Assembly: GCA_001936135.1 (NCBI GenBank)
Contig: CP012810.1
Span: forward strand, 3,596,001-3,660,000
Source of the DNA: Saccharomycopsis fibuligera x Saccharomycopsis cf. fibuligera
Lineage: Eukaryota > Ascomycota > Saccharomycetes > Ascoideales > Saccharomycopsidaceae
Reading direction: 5' to 3'
DNA length: 64,000 nt
The notes beneath the pieces are model-generated. The model was not told the origin of the DNA and did no database searches. It saw nothing but the letters and a program-made list of their open reading frames with translations. This document shows positions 18,358 through 27,769 of this stretch, piece after piece; positions within the stretch are counted from its first letter, which is position 1, and each line of letters begins with the position of its first letter. The position numbers were made by a program, and so were the translations under genes.

Positions 18358-20961
18358 GGCCCAAGAAAAACAAAGTGTAAATAGTAAAAAGAAAAAAAAA
18401 ATCTCAAATCCGAGGTATACAACAGCCAGAGTGAGTCCTCAACCCGAAATACTCACAGTATACTTGACATGTTCATAAAACTGTACATGTTGCTGCACAT
18501 TGTAATTTCCCCTCAACGTCCCCAACGTCCCTCACAGCTGTTCCCCAGCTTTTCTACATTTAGTGTCAAAGAGATGCTAAAAGTGCTTTATTTTTGTGTT
18601 TTCCAATAATAACAATATTGCTGATGCGTCATATTGCATTGCTGGCCTTAACCGAGGCGCTTATTGCATCCTGATTCAGCCGAAGTGCGTCTGGATCTTG
18701 ACAGAAATCTCAGAGACGAGCTGTCTGTCCAACATAATCTAGCGGGCTATCAAAGAAGACAAAATGACCAGTAGTTACTTCTGATATATTAAAGTTAAAA
18801 AAAAGGCATTCTCAAGCTTTTATCCTTCTTGTTCTTCAAAAGAATAAATCTGTGATACGTGATAAAAGATTCTGCCCTTCATGCATCTATGCTTTTCGAC
18901 AGACATCTGTATAGTTGCTCTTCGGATTCTTTGTAGTTTTTGGAATCTGTTTATTACTGTTAAATAGTAATATACTTTTTTTGATAGGACTCCGATAGCA
19001 GCTGTGAACTGTATGCAATTGAAGTTAAATGTTTTTACGAATCGTTTTGATAGTTCTATAGAAAAGTTAAGAAATTCTGCATGTGTCTCTGATAAAGCTG
19101 CGAAGTATCACTGATGAATAAGGCCTATTTACCGAATATTTTCCCTATGTGATTTTTATAGACTTGTTCAATAAAGTTAATATTCCAAGTAAACTTTATA
19201 CACATCTTTCCCCCCGGATTAACAAAAGAAAAAAAGTATTAAGGAAATTTTAAGATATGTACCTTTGATGTGCTACATGTTACTAGAAACTGAGCGAATT
19301 TTGATGAAAGCCCTTCCACCATACTGCTCACGTTAAGTATCTTATATCTTTTTTAATACAATTCTCAAATACACGCAGACTCTCGTGGCGCTACAGGAAG
19401 AACAAGCGACATTAGTTTTTCATTCAAATACTTCAAGGGATCCGTGCAAACCTTGCCACATCATTCGCTTATGTAAAATCTATTAAAATTCTCCTTTCTG
19501 CCAAGATTCCCGAAATAGAAATACATTTTTCCCCAATTCGCAAAGCAAATCTTAAGTATAATTATATACAGTTTTTCACGATGGATCCAAAAAATAAAAA
19601 TTATAAAATAAAAATCCAACAATTGCTATCGAGGGGATCAGCCTATTGCCGTTTCTGCCACTTTCTCCGCAATTTTGAAAACACTGATATAATACAAAGT
19701 GCTCTAGAGCTAGTTTGATGGCCATCTCAACTAAAATATTGCTAATTGTTCATATCAATCGTATTCAACTCGACACCAGCTGTATAACATTGGTGGTATT
19801 GATGCATGACAGTCAAGATTTCTTAGTTCAATCCGGAACGCTACCCCAGATTTCCATGCACCCTTCTTTAGCGGAGCCGTCCGCTCGGAACAAATAGGGC
19901 AGATTCTTGCAGCCTGCATATACCCTAAGTGCTGTTATGTATGTAGCCAAAATACATCTTATTCGGTGAAATAACAAATAAAAATACGCCTTTACTTTTT
20001 AACGCAAGGGAAAGATCAATTTTTTGCGAATAATAAGATGAATCTGTTTAATTTATAATTTGGGCAAATGCTGGAGAAGATCCGGGGTATGCGTTGCGTT
20101 GGCTCACATTATAATGTAGTGTTTGACTTCCTTTGGCGCACATTTACATCATTCTGGAAGACTTAAGCAATAGTGTTATTCTTATAATAGCTCGTTTACA
20201 CCGTACACCTAATATACTCCTCATTGATTGATTAATTTACTGAGCTAGACTTGAGTCTTGCGGGGCCAAAGTCCTTAAAAGTTCTGTTATACGTCCCCAT
20301 GCGGGGCAAGCACTATTGCACAGAAATTGTATGAACAGTCTGTAATTGATGAAAATCTATCAAACAAGTGTCGAGTCTGTTTTTGTTAATATACAAGGCT
20401 CGTTTGTTGGCTTGCGGGCTTGCCAAAAAAATAATGTTGTGTGTTTTCAGATCTGTTGACGAAAGCTGTGTGCTTAGAAAGATGAGATGAGATCCGTTCC
20501 GGAACATGTCGGACAAAACAGGATAGTAGTATGCTGCGACTTTTGCACTTTGCCTATTGTCTCGAGCAGAAAATCTAGGGGCTTTTTCACTTAGAGCTAA
20601 GCGATGGTGTCTTTTTTGGAAACAGCTTGCATGAGACTGGAAGATTTTTCTGTGCTACTACAACATGAGCTCTATGGTTGCAGTAGTACCGAATAAAGAT
20701 AAATTTTACAAATCAATCTGCCAAGTCAAAATTATTCAAATGAAAAAAGAAAAACAGTAACATTATTGGTACAAAACCATCAAAGATTATCAAATAAAAG
20801 CGAGAAAATATTGGAGCACTTATTTAGTGGTGGGAAACATCAAAAGATAGGAGAAATTTAAATGTAGAGAAAAAAAAATAAGCAAATTAAAAATAAAGGT
20901 GAAGGGATAATAAAAAAAGCTACTGGAAGGAAGTAAAAAGCCATGAGAGACAAACCACTGC

Positions 20962-22479
20962 TTAAACTCTAGCAGCTTTTTCATCAAGATGGTCAACATT
21001 GACCTTTTCATCATCACTATGAAGGGCAATGTCATCACCTTCAACTTCCATTTCGTAATTCAAATCGGCATCTTTATTTTCAGGTCCAACAAGAGTAATC
21101 AACAACAAGTATCCAAACACACAACCCATGAAAATCGACATAACCTTAGCATAATCGTAAGCGTCTTCCTTCTTGTTACCATTTTCATCGTACAATGGAA
21201 ATCTCTCTCCAATGGTGGATTCAATAGTCGAAGAAGCAGAAGAAACCAAATTACCCAATTGATAAGCTAAACCACCAACAAACGATCTGAACTGAGGTGG
21301 CGATAATTCCGACAAGTGAATTGGCACAATACCCCAAGCACCTTGAACGAAAAACTGCAAAAAGAAAACCCCGGCATTGATCCCCGTATTACGTACATAT
21401 GCCCATGGATAAATCATTGCCCCACCACCAATGCAACAAATAATAATGGAAAGACGACGGCCAATGAAACCGGAAATATGACCAAAGAAAATGCCTCCAG
21501 CAAGAGCACCCAAATTAGCAACACAGTTGGTAACTGTGGATCTATCAGCACCGTAATCGAGCTGCTTGGTAAGTAAAGTTGGGTATAAGTCCTGGGATCC
21601 ATGCGATGAGAAATTGAAACCAGCCATCAAAAGCACCAAATAAATGCAAACGAGCCAATAGTGCTTGAGGGCAAGTTTTCCCTGCTTAACAAATCTAGTG
21701 GTTGCCGATTCACTATCATTCAATGCAGAAAATTGACGATGTCTCATGAATCCATCAGTTTCTCTAGTCAACAATACCCAAATAGAAAACAAAACTGAAG
21801 GACCAGCACTGAACCAGAACAAAGCTCTCCAACCGTGACTGGAATTATCGGTGATGGCTCTTTGGAAACAAACCACCAACAAGTAGCCAAATGCATAACC
21901 TTCCTGGAAAATACCAGATAATATACCATGAGCCTCGGTTGGCGAATCTTCAAGAGCAATAGCATATGCTGGTCCAAACGCACCGCCCATGAATATGCCA
22001 AACAATGCTCGTACTCCCAAGAATTGCTTGAATGTACTAACAAAACCACAACCAATTTGCAATACTGTTAAACAAATCATTACTGTAATCAAAGGATACC
22101 GACGACCATAACGATCAGACAAGATACCGAAAATTGCAGCCCCGACTGACCTCAACATGAGGACCAATGTGATACCCCAGGTGATACTGGAGGGTTTAAC
22201 ATCGAACTCTTCAGCCAAGTGAGAGACATTCATGCTGACGGAAAAGAAATCAAAGGCATCCCATGTCCAACACCAAAAACCAGCAAGGAAAAGGTTCCAT
22301 TGACGAGCATTAAGTTGAGTTAATGGGCCAAATGGATTCCATAGGTTTGAGCGGTATCTGGTATCATATTTTGAAGGAATAAGAGAAGTGAAACGGGTGA
22401 TTATGTATCTGTTAATTGCTTCTTTAGTAAATGTTGGTGGCTGAATAATGCCGTTTTTTGGTGGAGCAGCATCAGACAT
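20962..22479 (-). CDS. Jen-family monocarboxylate/dicarboxylate-proton symporter, copy b
   Basis: A 505-aa paralogue of the gene at 14401-15933 in the same orientation, with the same Jen signature NFSSHGSQDLYPT, the SDRYGRR loop and about 12 membrane helices. I chose the ATG at 22479 (MSDAAPPKNGIIQPPTF) because its alignment with the paralogue starts there; the frame is open further upstream, but only with non-ATG starts. Differences from copy a are concentrated at the N-terminus, the central loop after TPETEGFR/TRETDGFM, and the acidic C-terminus. Other segments are nearly identical at the DNA level, suggesting gene conversion. Distinct promoters and loops could give the two copies different substrates or timing. 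CCCCAG at 22799-22804 fits the Mig1 core, without a good AT flank. Confidence 0.9.
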   Translation of the reverse strand: MSDAAPPKNGIIQPPTFTKEAINRYIITRFTSLIPSKYDTRYRSNLWNPFGPLTQLNARQWNLFLAGFWCWTWDAFDFFSVSMNVSHLAEEFDVKPSSITWGITLVLMLRSVGAAIFGILSDRYGRRYPLITVMICLTVLQIGCGFVSTFKQFLGVRALFGIFMGGAFGPAYAIALEDSPTEAHGILSGIFQEGYAFGYLLVVCFQRAITDNSSHGWRALFWFSAGPSVLFSIWVLLTRETDGFMRHRQFSALNDSESATTRFVKQGKLALKHYWLVCIYLVLLMAGFNFSSHGSQDLYPTLLTKQLDYGADRSTVTNCVANLGALAGGIFFGHISGFIGRRLSIIICCIGGGAMIYPWAYVRNTGINAGVFFLQFFVQGAWGIVPIHLSELSPPQFRSFVGGLAYQLGNLVSSASSTIESTIGERFPLYDENGNKKEDAYDYAKVMSIFMGCVFGYLLLITLVGPENKDADLNYEMEVEGDDIALHSDDEKVNVDHLDEKAARV

Positions 22480-23522
22480 GTTGATGATGGAAGGTATTAT
22501 TTTAAGCGAACTGCAGAAGTAATAGTTTAATAAAAACAAAAACCGCAAATTTGAACACACCACAGGTCAACGAAAGGGAAATCAACGGGCCTTTTATATC
22601 CCTGAATAGCTATGAGAAAGGCACTAAAAAGTGATACTCTCTGGCTGTATCCAGTGTTGATGGTACCTAGTGCGACTTCTGCTGGGTTAGTGGACGGGCG
22701 TTTCGAATATGATGACATTATGACATGGAGAGGGTGTTTTAGCACTTTACTGCAACTGGCTGTGTTCTGTCGTGCTCCGCTGTGGTTTGCTGCGTAAACC
22801 CCAGACTAACCCAAACACTGACAACTTCCAGCCGCACGTATATGTATATCCTTAAAAACCATCGTTCTGGACACCATTGAACATAATCATTGCCATAATA
22901 ATCACTGCAAAATTGAAAATGTTTCTGCTAATAAGAATGAATTAAGTTTTTGTATTTCTTGTGGTTTGTTTATAAAATGTTTATTTACTTGGTTGCTTTT
23001 CTTTTTCTTTTGCCAGTAACACCTAATATGGGCCATCAAGTTGGAAATCATGGCAAAAACCGGGACAACATTCGAGCTACATTGGCATAGTTAGCGATAT
23101 GTTTAGCGATAGCTAGAGGCTTATGATGCTTTTTTTCTTCAAAAAGAACTGTGTACGCTGAGTGTTGTGGCATGCATGTTTATGTTTAATTTGGTTTTAA
23201 TTTTTTTTTGTTTCAGTCACTAGTTTAGTGCTTCCTGTTCTCCGCAATTCATTTAGCAGATTGTGCGCTTTAGCGTTCCAGCTTTTATTTTTTTTTTATT
23301 TTTCTTTTTATTTTTATCTATTATCTATGAAATAATATTGGCTTAAAACCATTAATCTTAGTACTAATACTGTGAAAACCCCCAGGTCTGCTGCCTGCTT
23401 TCTATATAATTTTCTGGGTGCACATTGTTCATAAATGCCAATTTTGGTAGTTTACTATAAGCATTTTGTTACTATTTGTATACAAATTTTTTCATCAGTG
23501 TAGCGTTTGACTAGCATCTCGC
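22480..23522. other. Intergenic: Jen-b promoter and MSH4 3' flank
   Basis: About 1 kb with no gene. The first 350 bases are the likely Jen-b promoter, with a weak Mig1-like CCCCAG at 22799-22804. The rest is AT-rich 3' flank of MSH4 with T-rich tracts near 23288-23316. Confidence 0.55.
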
Positions 23523-26180
23523 TCAAGCACCTTTTTTGTGGAGATTATCAAACTGCGGGCTGGGCGCGCTTGTTGCCCCGGGAGTTTCTTGCTCTGCCTT
23601 TTCTGCTTCTGCTTCTACTGTCCTATCAGCGAGCCCGCCCGACGCAGCAGAAGGCCCCACCTCCACCATTCGCTCGACAAAGTTCTCTTGAAGCGTCCTA
23701 AGCGTCACGATTGCCGTTTTGGGATCCACAATTTCTTGGCTCTCCAATTTTTTATGAAAATGTTGTAATGCTATCAGCAAGTCAACCATCAACCTCCGCT
23801 TTTTTAAGATTCGTACCTCGCGAGTAATCGTCTTGTGGTCTCGCCGGCTTTTGGTTTGCCTAGACACTAGTGTAGTAGAATACGTATTGGCTGCTTCGAT
23901 GATCTCGTCAATAAATAAATTGTTGTCTTTTGCAAGCTGAATCCCGTATCCTTTAATGTTGCTGGTGCCCTGCATCACTTTGAACTTGACGTTATCCACT
24001 TCTTCGTAGCTCATGTGCAACTCGAGCAAACTTAGACTATTCTTCAAAACATTGGGGATATCCTGAAAATGCGTAGCGAAAAAAACGCTACAATTTTGGC
24101 ACTCGTTCAATAGATGCTGGGTTATAGCTAATGCTATAGAAAATCCATCAGTAATACTTGAGCCTCTTCCTAATTCGTCAATAATTATCAAACTTTCTTC
24201 GTCATTATTATTTTCAAGCTCTTGCAAAATGTAGGCCATTTCAGACATTTCCAAACTGAACGTTGACGCATTGAAAACATCCAAATTATCAGTTCTAATT
24301 CTTGCCATTAACTTTTGGTAGACTGGAAGCACCGCGTAATCTGCGGGGACAAAACAACCAATCTGGCCCAAAATTACAATCAAGGCGATTTGTTTCAAAT
24401 ACACTGACTTGCCACTCATATTGGCTCCAGTGATTATGTTCACTCTCGATGTCTCTTTTAGTGAGTAAATATCATTAGCGACAAAGTTTTTAAAGCCTAA
24501 TATTTTTTCCAAAATAGGGTGTCTGCTTGACTTTAAAATTAGTTTGTCATGCAACTCAGGACAAGTGTATGTCCGTACCGAATTCAAAGCAACATAGCTG
24601 AATGTTGCCAATAAATCCAAAATGGATAGTGCCTCAGACATAATAAAAAGCCCAGATGTGTAAACTTCAATTTTCCCGTTTAGCTCATCAATTGTTTGGT
24701 CACACAATAAAAAGATTTCTGCGAGAGTATCACTCAAGCGTCTATTTAATTTTAGTAATTCAAGTGTAGTGCAATGAATATGTGCTTTTTTGGTCGATTT
24801 GTTGATAAATACCACTGGCAAATCATTTATGTCAACATCATTATTTAATTTTCTATTGATTTTTATGCTAAATCCTTTAGTAGAATCATAATAATGTGTT
24901 AGAATGAGATTATGTTCTTCACCCAACCTGCCAATCGCGTTCATTATTTCATCAATTATTTTGGTATGTAACTGTCTGGAAATGTCCAATAAACCATTTT
25001 TCTTCTCTTTGATTGCATAACATTTTTGGTTTCTTAACTCAAGAGGCTTATTGGTCCACCGACAGTCCTCGTTTACGTACTCATCAATCAATTTAGATAC
25101 TTGTTCAATATCAGCACTATGGCAAAGTGATTTTATCTCCTGCAATAGCGTACTATTAAGTTGATTTTCTGAAATCATGGTAGATATCCTAGCAGCCATA
25201 GTAACGGACTCTTTCCATAATAAAATATTGTTTATTTTTTGTCCAGTTTCTGTCCTGGCAGGTTTAGAAATCAATAGTATGAAAAGTTTATCTAAATCCT
25301 GAACATTTTTTAGAGCTTTTCTAATATCATTTAAAGCAGATTGTCTGCCAATTAACTCTTGGACACTTTCTAATCTTAGTCTAATCGAATTTTTATCAGT
25401 CAAAGGCTGTAAAATGTTGTTTCTCAAAACCCTCGCTCCCATTTTTGTTACTGTACGGTTTAAAAATTTAAAAAGAGTTAACCCATCACCTCCTTGATCA
25501 CTGACATTACTATCAATAAGCTCAAGTGATTTAATTGTACTTGCATCGATCAGCATTGTATTCTCACAGCCTTGATACTTAACTCTAAACCTTTTGAAAT
25601 TATAGGAATTATACTTCTGCTTGGCTTGGAAATATGTGATGATGGCGTTGCACGCAGTAAGCGCCAATGTTTGATTGATCAACTGCAATTTCAACTTGAC
25701 AAACTCATCAGCAAAAGCATATTGTTGTATTAGCGCCAATGGATCATGTCCGTTGCTATTATAATAAGATTTGGAAGTTCCAGTGATTCGAGTTTGTGAC
25801 ATGTTGATACTGGATCTCACAATAGATAGTAGACTACTGCCGGTTTCAATCATGTTTGCTGGAACTAAGATTTCTGTCGGCTCATAAACTTGCAATTTGT
25901 GAACTGTGCGTACATAAGTCTGTGAGTCCTGAATTGTAGAAATGATCAATTCAGCGGTTTGAAAAATTATGAAGCAGATCCCAACAACTGGAGAAATACT
26001 CTTGGACTCATTGATGGCGCATAGAACTTTTGGGGCGCCAGCGGTTGGTGGCGCGAATGGGATTTTTGATCTAGATCTAGTAGCGGTTGGGGTCCTAGAA
26101 GGTGCTAAGATTCTAGATCTGGAACGACTTCTTGATGTGGAATAGTCAGAGACTAACATTCCATTTGAAACATCCATCAT
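23523..26180 (-). CDS. MSH4: MutS homologue Msh4, meiotic crossover factor
   Basis: An 885-aa MutS-family protein, close to the 878 aa of yeast Msh4. It lacks the N-terminal mismatch-recognition domain and starts with a Ser/Arg-rich segment (STSRSRSRSRI). The MutS connector and core follow (SDQGGDGLTLFKFLNRTVTKMGARVLR). The ATPase has Walker A GANMSGKSVYLKQI (about residue 585), Walker B with LIIIDELGRGSS (about 665), and the ATHFQDIP motif. Msh4 pairs with Msh5 as a clamp that stabilises Holliday-junction intermediates and promotes interfering crossovers; it does not repair mismatches. The frame is intact. The start could be either of two adjacent ATGs (26180 or 26177). HST2 lies 166 bp upstream on the same strand. 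Confidence 0.92.
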   Translation of the reverse strand: MMDVSNGMLVSDYSTSRSRSRSRILAPSRTPTATRSRSKIPFAPPTAGAPKVLCAINESKSISPVVGICFIIFQTAELIISTIQDSQTYVRTVHKLQVYEPTEILVPANMIETGSSLLSIVRSSINMSQTRITGTSKSYYNSNGHDPLALIQQYAFADEFVKLKLQLINQTLALTACNAIITYFQAKQKYNSYNFKRFRVKYQGCENTMLIDASTIKSLELIDSNVSDQGGDGLTLFKFLNRTVTKMGARVLRNNILQPLTDKNSIRLRLESVQELIGRQSALNDIRKALKNVQDLDKLFILLISKPARTETGQKINNILLWKESVTMAARISTMISENQLNSTLLQEIKSLCHSADIEQVSKLIDEYVNEDCRWTNKPLELRNQKCYAIKEKKNGLLDISRQLHTKIIDEIMNAIGRLGEEHNLILTHYYDSTKGFSIKINRKLNNDVDINDLPVVFINKSTKKAHIHCTTLELLKLNRRLSDTLAEIFLLCDQTIDELNGKIEVYTSGLFIMSEALSILDLLATFSYVALNSVRTYTCPELHDKLILKSSRHPILEKILGFKNFVANDIYSLKETSRVNIITGANMSGKSVYLKQIALIVILGQIGCFVPADYAVLPVYQKLMARIRTDNLDVFNASTFSLEMSEMAYILQELENNNDEESLIIIDELGRGSSITDGFSIALAITQHLLNECQNCSVFFATHFQDIPNVLKNSLSLLELHMSYEEVDNVKFKVMQGTSNIKGYGIQLAKDNNLFIDEIIEAANTYSTTLVSRQTKSRRDHKTITREVRILKKRRLMVDLLIALQHFHKKLESQEIVDPKTAIVTLRTLQENFVERMVEVGPSAASGGLADRTVEAEAEKAEQETPGATSAPSPQFDNLHKKGA

Positions 26181-26346
26181 ATATTAATTCTAGCAAAACC
26201 GCTATAACCTATAAGCACAAGAAGAGGAAGAAAATAAAACATAAAATAAAATTTGAAAAACGAAAATAAAAATTAAAGCCTCTGCATGTTAACCGCCATC
26301 ACCAGTAAGCGCCGAAAATACAAAATAAAAACAACTAACAAAAGCA

Positions 26347-27450
26347 CTAGTCGTCTTTCTTTGTCTTTTCTTCACTTATAAAGCTTTTTTCCTTAGATAC
26401 TTCTTTCTCTTCATGTGCTGAATGCTCTCCGGCACCCTCTTCAAAGTCCAATTTTCCAATTTTATCCACAAGCTCATCCACAGCAGTTTCTTGCTTCTTT
26501 GGAGCCTTGCTCTGCTTGATACTGTCCTCAAAGTTTTGGTCGTTTTTCATGTCCGCAACCATTTCCGAAGCGGTTTTAGCATGCTCTTTGGTTTCTTTCT
26601 TGTGTGAATTCACTAACTTGTCAAGTTCTTCTTTCCAGCCACAGAGACCAGCAATTGTATCAGCAACAGCATCGCAATCCTCAAGGGCCAAAATGTCAGT
26701 CTTTCTTGGATTCATTACAAAATCACCAACCTCCTCTCTATTGATTAACACTCGCAAACTTTTTGGATGCACTTCTGCCGGTAAAGATGCAAATGGATAA
26801 ACGTTTAACGAGGTACCAGCGACAATACATAGATCCACATCTTGTTCAAGATCGACTTCGGACAATTCATGGAATCTCTCGGGCAATTGTTCGCCATAGA
26901 AAACAATTCCTGGCTTCAAGGTGCCTTCACAATGCTCGCATTTTGGTATTTTATCCTCAAGTAGCTGCTTGACAAAATGCTCCTTTTTGGCCTTTTTATG
27001 GCATTTGATGCAAAAATTCTCTGCAAAAGAACCATGCGCCTCGACAATCTTCTTCGATTCTATTCCTGTACTCCGTTCCAAACAGTCAATATTTTGGGTG
27101 AAGATTCTGATCAACTTGTTATGATCATTGACCAATTTCATGAAATAATGGAATCTGGTAGGGGGAAACTTAACAAGTTCCGGATGCAAGTCTTTGCATA
27201 ACGAGTAAAAAGGCTGTGGATTTTCCTCAAAAAAATCAATGTCAAATACAGATTCTGGAGTAGGTAAGTTGAGCTTTGCTAAGTTGTAGAACAAACCAGT
27301 GCCTGGTGATCTAAAATCAGGAATCAAAGGCTCGCCATCGCTAGTCGCAGAAATGCCTGCCCCAACGAAAAAAAGTACCTTTGAGTCAGGATTTTTGAGC
27401 ACGTTTGCTACCTTAGCTAAATTTGTGGTAAGCAGATTAGAGGAGCCCAT
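26347..27450 (-). CDS. HST2: NAD-dependent protein deacetylase Hst2 (Sir2 family)
   Basis: A 367-aa sirtuin. Motifs in order: GAGIS with IPDFRSPGTGLF, TQNIDCLER, catalytic histidine in VEAHGSF, two zinc-binding CXXC pairs (CIKC and CEHC), GIVFYGEQLP and GTSLNVYPFA. Hst2 is the mainly cytoplasmic sirtuin of yeast, using NAD to deacetylate lysines such as H4K16. The C-terminal 90 residues are charged (Lys/Glu) and probably disordered. One oddity: the cofactor-binding loop between GAGIS and IPDFRS has eight residues (ATSDGEPL) where sirtuins normally have four, and the DNA is in frame with no splice signal to remove it. The gene is divergent from RQC2, and their ATGs are about 320 bp apart. Confidence 0.92.
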   Translation of the reverse strand: MGSSNLLTTNLAKVANVLKNPDSKVLFFVGAGISATSDGEPLIPDFRSPGTGLFYNLAKLNLPTPESVFDIDFFEENPQPFYSLCKDLHPELVKFPPTRFHYFMKLVNDHNKLIRIFTQNIDCLERSTGIESKKIVEAHGSFAENFCIKCHKKAKKEHFVKQLLEDKIPKCEHCEGTLKPGIVFYGEQLPERFHELSEVDLEQDVDLCIVAGTSLNVYPFASLPAEVHPKSLRVLINREEVGDFVMNPRKTDILALEDCDAVADTIAGLCGWKEELDKLVNSHKKETKEHAKTASEMVADMKNDQNFEDSIKQSKAPKKQETAVDELVDKIGKLDFEEGAGEHSAHEEKEVSKEKSFISEEKTKKDD

Positions 27451-27769
27451 AATGTTTGTTATAGAAGGAAGTAATTGCAGAGAGCTTACTGGTGATTAGT
27501 ATGATATAACCGTGTTTGCTTATCTTTCTTATGAGGTTGATGATGAGATGATTTCAAGTAACCGCTGCATTGGTGCACTATGAGACAGGGTGACCTCTTT
27601 GTCGCCGATTTTTTTCCCTTACTTTACAGTGTTACTCCGTCGACCGTAGGAATTCGATGGTTTTCTTGGAGACCGCAAACACTACCGGATCATTCTTTAC
27701 TACATTGTTACAATTAGGCAAAAGTGGAGCTGCACACATTGACCTTTCTTGAATAACGGTAGTGCAAAA
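27451..27769. other. Divergent promoter between HST2 and RQC2
   Basis: A 319-bp region between the two ATGs that must hold both promoters. I see no clear TATA box or known factor site. Confidence 0.5.

Larger units (their letters stand above)
15934..20961. other. 5.0-kb stretch without a recognised gene between the two Jen genes
   Basis: The 3' side of Jen-b and 5' side of Jen-a face each other here. Nothing longer than about 84 codons is open and no domain is seen. Content: a CCCCGC element matching the Mig1 core at 16372-16377, an A run at 16386-16410, a 16-bp palindrome at 16633-16648, a CA/TA microsatellite at about 16953-16988, a T run at about 18101-18124, and inverted repeats clustered at 17653-18357. 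Carbon regulation of Jen genes makes a long promoter plausible; non-coding RNA or a centromere are alternatives that I cannot test. Confidence 0.5.
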
